Positions 23,486-31,474 of a stretch of DNA of 32,155 bases are shown piece by piece. The translations under genes and the position numbers were made by a program. The stretch's first letter is position 1. Every line of letters starts with the position of its first letter. The DNA lies in NCBI GenBank assembly GCA_016649785.1, contig JAENXB010000003.1, positions 1 through 32,155 of the forward strand, in the 5' to 3' direction. This stretch comes from Flavobacteriaceae bacterium. GTDB taxonomy: Bacteria; Bacteroidota; Bacteroidia; Flavobacteriales; Flavobacteriaceae. The notes under the pieces were generated by a model. The model had not been told where the DNA came from and did not search any database. It saw only the letters and a list, made by a program, of their open reading frames with translations.

Positions 23486-24769
23486 TTAATTCTCTTTTTC
23501 CATTTGGCGTTGAATTTTTTCAATAGCATTCTCAATGGATTTTTCAGGTTCAATTATATTGTTATCTCCCCAAAAATCCGGGTCTGAAAAACCAGAAACA
23601 TCATCAACCATGACTACTGAAGGGCTAATGAGGTTTTTTTCCTTTCTTGATTTCCCGTCCGGATCAAGTTCCCAATCGGTTACGGCCATTTCGCCATTTA
23701 TAGTGTAACGGGAGTTAAATAATTTATTTTTCCAGTTTACCACAAATTCCAATTGGGCATTCCCATAACCATAAAACCATTTTCCATTGCTCTCACGGTA
23801 ATCTATCCTGTAATCTACGTTAACAGGGTATACTCTTGCGCCGGCAGGTTTTTTCTTCACAAATAAATTGGAAGCAGCATTCCTGTTTTCCACATTGAGC
23901 TTGTATGTAGCTTTAATCAATGTATGAGTTTCCGCATCCACAAACAATTTTCCATAATACCATGGGTTTTTATGATCTTTCTCAACAAAATCAATAACGT
24001 ACAAATAGCGGTTATTGATCTTTGTAGGTTTATCAAAAGTGAATTCGTAGATGTCAATCTCGTCCTTGTTAAACAAAAACTCAGGATATTTCATCACATC
24101 CAGATAAATGGCGTTAAAAGGTCCACCGCGGAGTTTGAGTGCCAAAGTATCCAATCTTTCGTAATCGGTTTTTTTACGCGCTTTGATAATGGAAATTTCA
24201 TCTCTTTTTGAAGACGTATAGGGTTGTTTGTAAATTTTCACAACCGCTTCAGAAAGCGATACATTTCTTCTTCTTTTTTTTATGGTTTCCCTGTAAAAAG
24301 CTGTCATTTGGGTTTGGTCGTTGATGTAGTTATCGTCCCTTTTTTTAAGCATATCCAGGACCAGTCCTCTCGCATCTTTAGAACTAAAAATGCTGACCTC
24401 AGATAATTCTTCTACAGATTCTTCTAGTTCTATTCGTGTATTTTCCGTTTTGAAGTAATCAAGCGGAAGTATTTTACTTTGGTAACCCAGGTAAGAAACA
24501 GTTACCATTGCACCGGTAATATCTTCAGGAACTTTTAAAGAAAATTCGCCGTCTTTATTGGTAATGGTTGAAATATTTGTTCCGTTTACAGAGAGATAAG
24601 CCGATGCTATAGGATCTCCATTCTTACTGTCTACAACTTTTCCCTTGTATTCAACATAATCAACTTTTATTGAAATTGAGGCACCTAGACAGGGCGTCAT
24701 TCCCTGTAGAACCAGAAAAACAACGATTAAAACCTGTTTTATTTTAAAAGAATTTTTATTTGTTTTCAT
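23486..24769 (-). CDS. Exported protein with carboxypeptidase-regulatory-like domain
   Basis: A 427-residue protein with a signal peptide (about 1-30, VLIVVFLVLQGMTPCLGA). A CarboxypepD_reg-like beta-sandwich follows (about 38-125: YKGKVVDSKNGDPIASAYLS, ITNKDGEFSLKVPE, VSYLGYQSK), then a 300-residue domain with RGLVLDMLKKRDDNYINDQTQ, MTAFYRETI and a run of beta strands. This architecture is common in Bacteroidota cell-envelope proteins related to the N-terminal part of TonB receptors, but here no barrel follows. It is probably periplasmic or on the outer membrane; function unknown. It stands alone, with a 7-bp inverted repeat 73 bases before its ATG. Confidence 0.85.
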   Translation of the reverse strand: MKTNKNSFKIKQVLIVVFLVLQGMTPCLGASISIKVDYVEYKGKVVDSKNGDPIASAYLSVNGTNISTITNKDGEFSLKVPEDITGAMVTVSYLGYQSKILPLDYFKTENTRIELEESVEELSEVSIFSSKDARGLVLDMLKKRDDNYINDQTQMTAFYRETIKKRRRNVSLSEAVVKIYKQPYTSSKRDEISIIKARKKTDYERLDTLALKLRGGPFNAIYLDVMKYPEFLFNKDEIDIYEFTFDKPTKINNRYLYVIDFVEKDHKNPWYYGKLFVDAETHTLIKATYKLNVENRNAASNLFVKKKPAGARVYPVNVDYRIDYRESNGKWFYGYGNAQLEFVVNWKNKLFNSRYTINGEMAVTDWELDPDGKSRKEKNLISPSVVMVDDVSGFSDPDFWGDNNIIEPEKSIENAIEKIQRQMEKEN

Positions 24770-24841
24770 ATGTAGATATTTATTGTTTTTTATTGGTCAT
24801 ATGTAATTTGCATATCTTCATTGGTGTTTGCATCGAGTTCC

Positions 24842-24862
24842 CGTTATGCTCATTTCATAACG
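24842..24862. repeat. Inverted repeat upstream of the exported protein gene
   Basis: Cgttatg, 7 bases, cataacg. This is a possible operator or small hairpin in the leader of the minus-strand gene at 24769. No promoter consensus was found near it. The rest of 24770-24950 is AT-rich with nothing recognisable. Confidence 0.35.
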
Positions 24863-24952
24863 AAATTTTTAAATTGGAAATAAACAAATCATTGCTCTAA
24901 GATATTGAATTTTAACAATATATAGATCGTTAACAAGTCGGAATATTACTTT

Positions 24953-24985
24953 TTTGGGTATAGTTTATTAAAAATGGTAATTTTG
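24953..24985 (+). promoter_or_regulatory. Complete promoter reading into the heptamer tract and GNAT gene
   Basis: TTTG (24953-24956), 21 bases, then TAATTTTG (24978-24985). Both boxes and the spacing match the Bacteroidota consensus. The start near 24991 lies directly before the purine repeat and would give the GNAT gene a leader of about 275 bases. Confidence 0.7.
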
Positions 24986-24994
24986 GTTTAAGGA

Positions 24995-25262
24995 AAAGGA
25001 AAGAGGAGAGTTGAAAAGTGAAGAGTGGAAAGTGGAAAATGGAAAGTGGAAAGTGGAAAATGGAAAGTTGAAAGTTGAAAGTTGAAAGTGGAAAGTTCAA
25101 AGCGGAAAGAGAATAGATTAACGTCGTAGAGAAACAGAAACACTTCGTTTTTGCAAAAAAAAACATTATTAACGATGTCGAAAAAGGGAATGCTTAAAAT
25201 AAAAAACCTAAATTTCTCAAATCTCAAATCTCAAATCTCAATACTAAGTACTCAATACTAGT
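24995..25262. repeat. Heptamer-repeat tract (locus 2) in the GNAT leader
   Basis: Ten in-phase 7-base units of the form GAAA(G/A)T(G/T) fill 25028-25097, with degraded units on both sides (24995-25027, 25098-25111). About 100 bases of unlike sequence follow. At 25213-25239 come about 3.5 units of aatctca, then ctcaatacta twice (25237-25246 and 25251-25260), again at a 7-base rhythm (ctcaata ctaagta ctcaata). The first part is purine-rich, the second pyrimidine-richer. Minus-strand frames across it encode only meaningless FPLS-type repeats. Confidence 0.85.
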
Positions 25263-25267
25263 TTAAT

Positions 25268-25825
25268 ATGCGATCATTGGTTTACACTACTTCAAAATCT
25301 GATAAGGATTTACTCGGGATCCTTGAATTACAACGAAAAAATCATTCGGCGAATCTATTAGCTGAAGAAATTTCTACACAGGGATTTATAACCGTAATTC
25401 ATAGTATTGAAAATTTGAGGAATTTAAACAACATTCAGCCACATATCATATGCAAACATAACGGAAAAGTTATTGCATACCTATTGGCGATGACTGCAAA
25501 ATCTCAAAATGAGATCCCTGTTCTTATTCCAATGTTCAAAATATTTGAAACACTGATATTCAAGGAAAAACCCATTTCAGAGTACAATTATGTTGTTGTT
25601 GGCCAAGTATGTGTAGATAAAAATTACAGGGGAATGGGGATTTTGGACAAATGTTATACAGAATATAAACTTCATTTAAAGGACAAATACGATTTTGCAA
25701 TAACCGAAATTTCAAACCGGAACTCGAGGTCTATAAAGGCACATAAGAGGATAGGATTTTCTGAAATTTATAAATACGCTTCAAAAAACCAGGAAGAATG
25801 GAGTGTGGTTGTTTTGGAATGGTAG
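25268..25825 (+). CDS. GNAT-family N-acetyltransferase
   Basis: A 185-residue acetyltransferase. The acetyl-CoA-binding motif A is YVVVGQVCVDKNYRGMGILD (108-127, with R121-G122-M-G124). It is followed by ITEISNRNSRSIKAHKRIGF, the usual N-x-R-S-x-x-A/H-x-x-x-G-F pattern of motif B. The acceptor is unknown; the sequence does not show a RimI- or antibiotic-specific signature. Upstream lies a full promoter at 24953 and the heptamer tract; downstream is an isolated hairpin. It is a single-gene unit by appearance. Confidence 0.9.
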   Translation: MRSLVYTTSKSDKDLLGILELQRKNHSANLLAEEISTQGFITVIHSIENLRNLNNIQPHIICKHNGKVIAYLLAMTAKSQNEIPVLIPMFKIFETLIFKEKPISEYNYVVVGQVCVDKNYRGMGILDKCYTEYKLHLKDKYDFAITEISNRNSRSIKAHKRIGFSEIYKYASKNQEEWSVVVLEW

Positions 25826-26211
25826 ATTTTGTTACCAGCTTGAGGACTAATTTCGGCTATAAGCGACATTCCAATAAACATACAACTTACTTTCTCTTGT
25901 AAATTTCTTACACAGAATTTTTCTTCAGATCATAAAAACAACTTTAAAGAGGAAGATAAAAATATCATGCTCTTTAAAGTTATTCCTTTCATTGGAGAAA
26001 AGATAAACCATTTCTTTTTCCTGACATAAATCATAGGTTCAAAAATAGATCTTCAATAACTTTAATACTCAGCAACACTTAAAAAGATTCAAATAAATAA
26101 GGAAAAAGCTTTTACTGCAGTTGCATGCAGCATAAAATCCGTACAAGGCCAGATCCATATAAAATACTGTTCGGTTAGAGCGGGGAGGAATCGTTAAAAA
26201 ATTATAATAAA
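25826..26211. other. 386-base gap before the acs-PDH operon
   Basis: No coding frame looks real. The gap holds a structured inverted repeat (25940-25981) and a small ctgca...tgcag repeat near 26116-26131. A purine-rich ggggagga lies 20-odd bases before the acs ATG; it looks like a Shine-Dalgarno site, which is unusual in this phylum. I found no TAnnTTTG box, so the operon promoter may depend on another sigma factor or activator. Confidence 0.6.
25940..25981. repeat. Long symmetric hairpin after the GNAT gene
   Basis: Aactttaaagag (25940-25951) pairs perfectly with ctctttaaagtt (25970-25981). Inside, gata (25955-25958) pairs with tatc (25963-25966) around an aaaa loop, with 3-base internal loops on each side. 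The stem is AT-rich and not followed by a clean T-run, so it is only a fair terminator. It could instead be an RNA structure or a protein-binding dyad upstream of the acs operon. Confidence 0.6.
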
Positions 26212-27945
26212 ATGAGCTCAGTAAGGACTAATATCCAACCCAACCTATTGGATTATGAAGAAACTTTGACTTCTTTTTCCTGGGATAATATCGCCGGGGA
26301 ATTAAGCGGACTGCCGCAAGGAAAAGGTTTGAATATCGCTTATGAAGCCATTGACAGGCATTCTACCGGTAATCTTAAAGATACTGTCGCATTTCGATTT
26401 ATTAGAAAGAACAGAGTTGTGGATGATTTCACTTACTCGATGTTACAAAAACAAACTTCAAAATTTGCCAACGTGTTGAAAAACCTGGGGATCAAAAAGG
26501 GGGAGCGTGTTTTTTCTTTGGCAGGAAGAATACCCGAGTTATATATCACTGCGTTGGGAACCTTGAAAACCACCGCTGTTTTTTGTCCGTTGTTCTCTGT
26601 ATTTGGTCCTGAGCCTGTTTTTCAAAGAATGAATAAGGGAGAAGCAAGTGTTTTGGTCACAACTTCGGCTCTTTTTGAGAAGAAAATAAAGCAATTGATG
26701 GAGAAACTTCCATCGCTACGTTTTATTATTCTGAGTGATGCAGCTGGGCATCTTTCCGGAAAAGTGCTGTCCTGGTCCAAACTTATGGAACAAGCTTCCG
26801 ATGAATTCATTATCCCAAAAACAGATCCGGAAGACCCTGCACTTCTGCATTTTACAAGTGGCACAACCGGAATGCCCAAAGGCGCTTTGCACGTTCATAA
26901 AGCGGTGCTCACTCACTATATAACCGGGAAATTTGTGTTGGATTTTCATCCGGGGGATATTTTCTGGTGCACTGCCGATCCTGGTTGGGTAACGGGTACT
27001 TCCTATGGCATTATCGCGCCTTTGGTAAATGGCGTCACCAGTATTATTGATGAAGAGGAATTTGATGCCAAAAGGTGGTATTCTATTCTCGAAGAACATA
27101 AGGTTAATATTTGGTACACAGCGCCTACAGCTATCCGAAGATTGATGCGGATGGATATCAATGTTAAGGAGACATACGATTTCAAAAATCTTAGGGTGAT
27201 TCTAAGTGTAGGCGAACCGCTTCATGCGGAAGCCGTGATTTGGGGCGAGGAAAATTTTGGGTTTCCCATACTCGATAACTGGTGGCAAACCGAAACAGGC
27301 GGGATCATGATCGCAAATTATGCTTCGGTGAAAGTAAAGCCCGGCTCCATGGGAAAACCTTTGCCAGGGGTGGAAGCAGCAATTGCAAAAGTGAATGATA
27401 AAGAAATAACAATTATATCCTCACCGGACAAACAGGGACATTTGGTATTGAAAAAGGGATTTCCGTCTCTGTTTCGCGCCTATCTAAATGATGAAGAACG
27501 TTATAATAAATGTTTTCTTGGGGAATGGTATCTCACCGGAGATCTGGCCAAAAAAGATGCCGATGGATATTTCTGGTTTATCGGCCGAGCCGATGATATT
27601 ATCAAAACATCGGGACATATGGTCGGGCCCTTCGAAGTTGAGAGTACGCTTATGAAACATCCTTTTGTTTCTGAAGCTGCGGTAATAGGCAAACCGGAAC
27701 CTTCAATTGGCGAACTCGTTAAAGCTTTTGTTGTCCTGAAATCGGGAAATGAACCAAATGATGAGGTGAAGATGAACATAATGGGCTTTGCCCGAAAAGA
27801 AATGGGGCCTGCCGTAGCACCTAAAGAAATTGAATTTGTGGAAAGTATACCCAAAACCCGTAGCGGAAAAATTTTGAGAAGATTATTAAAAGCCCGTGAA
27901 CTCGGATTGCCTGAAGGTGATATTTCCACACTTGAACAAAACTGA
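26212..27945 (+). CDS. acsA: Acetate-CoA ligase (AMP-forming), AcsA type
   Basis: Activates acetate (or a short acid) to acyl-CoA with ATP. The 577-residue protein has the AMP-binding P-loop HFTSGTTGMPKG (213-224), WCTADPGWVTGTSYGI, the acetate-pocket region WYTAPTAIRRLM, the adenine-site DNWWQTETGG (the Trp of WWQTE limits substrate size to acetate/propionate) and the catalytic Lys553 in TRSGKILRR, which is commonly controlled by acetylation. At about 570 residues it is the Bacillus AcsA form rather than the longer 650-residue Acs. It heads the operon: the pdhA-like ATG lies 7 bases after its stop. Confidence 0.94.
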   Translation: MSSVRTNIQPNLLDYEETLTSFSWDNIAGELSGLPQGKGLNIAYEAIDRHSTGNLKDTVAFRFIRKNRVVDDFTYSMLQKQTSKFANVLKNLGIKKGERVFSLAGRIPELYITALGTLKTTAVFCPLFSVFGPEPVFQRMNKGEASVLVTTSALFEKKIKQLMEKLPSLRFIILSDAAGHLSGKVLSWSKLMEQASDEFIIPKTDPEDPALLHFTSGTTGMPKGALHVHKAVLTHYITGKFVLDFHPGDIFWCTADPGWVTGTSYGIIAPLVNGVTSIIDEEEFDAKRWYSILEEHKVNIWYTAPTAIRRLMRMDINVKETYDFKNLRVILSVGEPLHAEAVIWGEENFGFPILDNWWQTETGGIMIANYASVKVKPGSMGKPLPGVEAAIAKVNDKEITIISSPDKQGHLVLKKGFPSLFRAYLNDEERYNKCFLGEWYLTGDLAKKDADGYFWFIGRADDIIKTSGHMVGPFEVESTLMKHPFVSEAAVIGKPEPSIGELVKAFVVLKSGNEPNDEVKMNIMGFARKEMGPAVAPKEIEFVESIPKTRSGKILRRLLKARELGLPEGDISTLEQN

Positions 27946-27952
27946 AAATCTC

Positions 27953-28951
27953 ATGCCAAAAACTAAATCAAAAAAGATAGACCTGGATGCGAAAAAAAGT
28001 CGTCACCTTTTTTATCAAATGCTCCTTATAAGAAAGTTTGAGGACAAAGCAGCCGAAGAATATACCAAAGCTAAGATCAGGGGTTTTTTGCACTTGTATA
28101 TTGGTGAAGAAGCCGTTGCGGTTGGGGTAATTCAGGCATTAACAGATGATGATAATGTTTTATGCACTTACCGTGAACATGGCCATGCACTTGCCCGCGG
28201 GATGGATGCAGGAGCCATTATGGCCGAAATGTACGGGAAGCAGGAAGGATGCAGCAGAGGAAGAGGCGGCTCTATGCACCTGTTTGATAAATCAATTAAT
28301 TTTTTCGGAGGCAATGCTATTGTAGCCGGTCATCTTCCAATGGCAGTTGGAATGGCATTGGCTTCCAAAAAACAGAAGAAAGGAAATATTACCTGTTGCT
28401 TCTTCGGGGAAGGCGCGGCCGCCGAGGGCGAATTTCATGAGGCTATGAATCTTGCTGCACTCTGGAAGGTTCCGGTTTTATTTGTTTGCGAAAATAATCT
28501 GTATGCAATGGGTACAGCAATTCGATATTCACATTCCGTGCAGGAACTTGAGAAAAAGGGTGCAGCTTATGGAGTTGAATCTTCTGCCGTTAACGGAATG
28601 AATTTAATGGATGTGATAGAAGCAGCCAATGAGGCCGTTCAAAAAGTAAGAGACAACGGCAAACCTTATTTGCTGGTTTGCAATACCTATCGTTTTCGGG
28701 CACATTCCATGTTCGATGCGGAATTGTACCGTGATAAAAAGGAAGTGGAAGAATGGAAAAAGCGTGACCCGATACCTGAGTTTCAGGAATTTTTATTGAA
28801 ACAAAAGATAATCACTGAAAAAGAGATCAAAAAAATTGAAAATCAGGTGGATTCAGAAATTCAAAAAGCAGTTGATTTTGCCGAGGCAGGAACCTGGGAA
28901 CCAATAGACCAATTGACAGAATTTGTTTACAGTGAAAATGAAACGAAATGA
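27953..28951 (+). CDS. pdhA: 2-oxoacid (pyruvate) dehydrogenase E1 component, alpha subunit
   Basis: Thiamin-diphosphate subunit that decarboxylates the 2-oxoacid, probably pyruvate, and passes the acyl group to E2. The 332-residue protein has RKFEDKAAEEYTKAKIRGFLHLYIGEEAVAVG, YREHGHALARG, GRGGSMHLFDK and the TPP motif spanning G152 to N182 (FFGEGAAAEGEFHEAMN ... CENNLYAMGTA). The usual GDG is GEG here, an Asp-to-Glu change at the Mg ligand. YRFRAHSMFDAELYR marks the phosphorylation-loop region. The start is ATG 27953; the frame extends into acsA without a better start. Its stop overlaps the E1 beta ATG (ATGA). An acetoin dehydrogenase is the main alternative. Confidence 0.92.
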   Translation: MPKTKSKKIDLDAKKSRHLFYQMLLIRKFEDKAAEEYTKAKIRGFLHLYIGEEAVAVGVIQALTDDDNVLCTYREHGHALARGMDAGAIMAEMYGKQEGCSRGRGGSMHLFDKSINFFGGNAIVAGHLPMAVGMALASKKQKKGNITCCFFGEGAAAEGEFHEAMNLAALWKVPVLFVCENNLYAMGTAIRYSHSVQELEKKGAAYGVESSAVNGMNLMDVIEAANEAVQKVRDNGKPYLLVCNTYRFRAHSMFDAELYRDKKEVEEWKKRDPIPEFQEFLLKQKIITEKEIKKIENQVDSEIQKAVDFAEAGTWEPIDQLTEFVYSENETK

Positions 28952-29934
28952 GCCAAACTATAAAAATAACCTACAGGGAGGCTTTTAAACAAGGTCTTCG
29001 GGAAGCATTGCAAAATGATGATCGCATTTTTCTGATGGGGGAAGATGTGGGGCGTTACGGTGGCGCTTTTGCTGTAAGCAAGGGCTTGTTGCAGGAATTT
29101 GGAGAGGAACGCATCATGGATGTGCCTCTTTCCGAATCGGGGTTTGTGGGAGCCGGAATAGGGGCTGCCCTGGCCGGAATGAAACCAATCGTTGAAGTGA
29201 TGACCGTGAATTTCGGATTGCTGGCAATGGATCAAATTGTGAACAACGCGGCTACTTTGCTGCATATGTCCGGGGGACAATTGAACGTTCCCGTGGTAAT
29301 CAGGATAAGTTGCGGGATTGGCCAGCAATTGGCGGCGCAACATTCACACAGTTGGGAACCTTTTTTTGCGCAAGTACCGGGATTGGTAGTTTTGTCCGTA
29401 GGCACACATGAAGATGCGCGGGGTATGTTGCATACTGCACTTCAAAGCCCAGATCCGGTTATCATCATTGAATATACCTCAATGCTCAATCTGGAAAAGG
29501 AGATATCAACGGATATGGGCGCGGTGAACATTACCAAAGCAAAAGTGATAAAATCAGGAAAGGATATTTCCATCATTACTTATGGCACAGGTGTCTATAA
29601 ATGTTTGGAGTCCGCAGATGAATTGGCTGCAGAGGGAATTGATGCTGAGGTAATTGATCTGCGGGTATTGAGGCCTTTGGATGAGGAAACATTTCTCGCT
29701 TCCGTTGCCAAAACACACCGGGCCCTGATCGTGGAAGATGCCTGGCGTTCTGTAAGTATTTCTTCAGAAATAAGTTCCCGTATTATGGAGAAAGCATTTT
29801 ATGAATTGGATGCGTCGGTAAAAAGATTGTGCGGTGTGGAAGTTCCAATTCCTTATCCGTTACATCTTGAACAGGCTTCAGTCCCGCAGAAAAGTGATAT
29901 TGTAAAGGCAGTCAAACGAATAATAAACCCATGA
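28948..29934 (+). CDS. pdhB: 2-oxoacid (pyruvate) dehydrogenase E1 component, beta subunit
   Basis: Partner of E1 alpha; together they form the alpha2beta2 E1. The 328-residue protein shows YREAFKQGLREALQNDDRIF, LMGEDVGRYGGAFAVSKGLL, VPLSESGFVGAGIGAALAGM, the stretch HSHSWEPFFAQVPGLVVL and the C-terminal GVEVPIPYPLHLEQASVPQ typical of PdhB/AcoB. The length is normal. ATGA overlaps on both sides (with E1 alpha and E2) show translational coupling and fixed stoichiometry of supply. Confidence 0.94.
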   Translation: MSQTIKITYREAFKQGLREALQNDDRIFLMGEDVGRYGGAFAVSKGLLQEFGEERIMDVPLSESGFVGAGIGAALAGMKPIVEVMTVNFGLLAMDQIVNNAATLLHMSGGQLNVPVVIRISCGIGQQLAAQHSHSWEPFFAQVPGLVVLSVGTHEDARGMLHTALQSPDPVIIIEYTSMLNLEKEISTDMGAVNITKAKVIKSGKDISIITYGTGVYKCLESADELAAEGIDAEVIDLRVLRPLDEETFLASVAKTHRALIVEDAWRSVSISSEISSRIMEKAFYELDASVKRLCGVEVPIPYPLHLEQASVPQKSDIVKAVKRIINP

Positions 29935-31220
29935 CAGAATTTTTGATGCCCAGTTTGGGAGCCGATATGGAAGATGGTACGCTGGTAGAATGGAGAAAAA
30001 AATCCGGTGATACTGTGAAGCGTGGTGACATCATTGCCGAGGTTGAAACCCAAAAGGGCCTGATCGAAATAGAAGTGTTTGATGAAGGTGTGATCGAAAA
30101 GCTGCTTATCAAAGAGGGTGAAAAGGTTCCTGTGGGAACTCCAATGGCCCTGATCAATCCTGATGGGGCAGAGGCAGAAGCAAAAAAAGAAACCGCTTCA
30201 ATGAAAAAAGAGGTCAAATTACAACCGATTGAAGAAAAAGCTGAACAAAAAGTCATGGAAAAATCCACAAAAGAGATAAGGATTAGAGCTACTCCCATAG
30301 CTAAAAAAATTGCTCAGGACAAGGGTATAGACCTTTCTCAGGTTACCGGTACAGGAGAAAATGGAGCCATTACCAAAGATGATGTGGAAAATGTCATAGT
30401 CCAAAAAGGAGAAATATCTAAAACAGAAAAAGGAGAAAAGCCGGTTGATAATTTGGTTGAAGTAGAGCCAGAAAAAACAGAGGCTCAACCTTTTGAAGCA
30501 GAATTATATAAAATGGAGAAACAACCGGTTGAGGTAAAAAAAGAGAGGGCTCTTACTCCCGCTGAGGCGATTCGTTCAGCAGTGGCTGCGGCAATGAGCA
30601 AATCCAATCGTGAAATTCCACATTATTACCTGGAAAAAAGAGTGGATATGTCAAAGGCTATGGCCTGGATAAAAGAAACTAACAGGGAACGGCCAATTCA
30701 GAAAAGACTTCTTCCTGCCGCATTGTTCATAAAAGCGGTTGCGAGTTCGCTTGATGAGGTTTCGGAATTGAATGCTATTTGGGAAAATGGGTTACAACTC
30801 AAAAACGAAATTAATATAGGTTTTGTAGTTTCATTGCGAACTGGAGGAATTATTGTTCCTGTAATTCTTCAGGCAGATTCCAAAAGCGTAGGTGAAATCA
30901 TGGAGGTCCTAAATGATCTTATTCCCAGAGCCAGAGCATTAAAATTACGCAGTTCTGAACTCAGTGATTCTACTATTACAATTACAAATATTGGAGAAGG
31001 AAGTGCCGATAAGGTTTTTGGTGTGATCTATCCACCGCAGGTAGCAATTATCGGTTTCGGAAATATTACAGAACAAGCCTTTGCAGAAAACGGAATGTTG
31101 GGAATACGGCCAGTTGTTGATGTTACCCTTGCAGGTGATCATAGGGCAACTGATGGAATTACCGGAAGCCGGTTCCTGGGTTCTTTAAACAAATACTTAC
31201 AAAATCCTGAATCCTTATGA
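29931..31220 (+). CDS. 2-oxoacid dehydrogenase E2, dihydrolipoamide acyltransferase
   Basis: Core acyltransferase of the complex, 429 residues. One lipoyl domain covers about 1-77, with the lipoylated Lys42 in ETQKGLIEIEV. A charged linker is followed by the E1/E3-binding domain at about 116-155 (IRATPIAKKIAQDKGIDLSQ, VTGTGENG), a second charged linker to about 205, and the catalytic domain with H404 and D408 in GDHRATDGITGSRFL. All key residues are present. The usual ETDK lipoyl context is ETQK. No dihydrolipoamide dehydrogenase (E3) gene follows, so E3 must be shared with another complex. Confidence 0.94.
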   Translation: MTEFLMPSLGADMEDGTLVEWRKKSGDTVKRGDIIAEVETQKGLIEIEVFDEGVIEKLLIKEGEKVPVGTPMALINPDGAEAEAKKETASMKKEVKLQPIEEKAEQKVMEKSTKEIRIRATPIAKKIAQDKGIDLSQVTGTGENGAITKDDVENVIVQKGEISKTEKGEKPVDNLVEVEPEKTEAQPFEAELYKMEKQPVEVKKERALTPAEAIRSAVAAAMSKSNREIPHYYLEKRVDMSKAMAWIKETNRERPIQKRLLPAALFIKAVASSLDEVSELNAIWENGLQLKNEINIGFVVSLRTGGIIVPVILQADSKSVGEIMEVLNDLIPRARALKLRSSELSDSTITITNIGEGSADKVFGVIYPPQVAIIGFGNITEQAFAENGMLGIRPVVDVTLAGDHRATDGITGSRFLGSLNKYLQNPESL

Positions 31221-31474
31221 ACGAAGAAGAAATTAAAAATATCATTTTTCAATTGTTGAAGAAGATAGCTCCGGATACAGAACCCTCTGCGTTACAGCCA
31301 GATGAAAACATTCGGGAGGTACTCAATATCGATTCCTTTGATTCATTGCAATTCATCGTTTCGTTGAATGAAAAATTAGGAATTGAAATTCCTGAGGAGG
31401 ACTATGGAAAGATATCAACCTTAAAATCACTGATCAATTATTTATTGGCAAAATTAAAATCTCAATTATCTTGA
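31217..31474 (+). CDS. Acyl carrier protein in the dehydrogenase operon
   Basis: An 85-residue acidic, helical carrier protein. The phosphopantetheine site is NIDSFDSLQF (37-46), with Ser40 aligned to the Ser of DSLD; helix I (EEEIKNIIFQLLKKIAPD) and the IEIPEEDY segment match the ACP fold. It overlaps E2 by ATGA and the next gene by TTGA, so it belongs to the operon. A dedicated ACP beside E1-E2 suggests that the acetyl group may be handed to a carrier protein rather than only to CoA, but no ketosynthase or ACP-specific transferase is encoded here. Confidence 0.9.
   Translation: MNEEEIKNIIFQLLKKIAPDTEPSALQPDENIREVLNIDSFDSLQFIVSLNEKLGIEIPEEDYGKISTLKSLINYLLAKLKSQLS

Noticed and set aside
24930..25227. 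Minus-strand frames of 78-79 codons across the heptamer tract, with FPLS/FHFPLS repeats
   Set aside because: The repeats in the protein are only the translation of the 7-base DNA repeat. No start signal or family resemblance is present, and two overlapping frames look alike.
24995..25262. Possible CRISPR array
   Set aside because: The repeats are 7 bases long and contiguous, with no spacers, and no cas gene is in the window.
27896..27952. 19-codon extension of E1 alpha into acsA
   Set aside because: It overlaps the 3' end of acsA in another frame and uses a non-ATG start; the ATG at 27953 fits the family.
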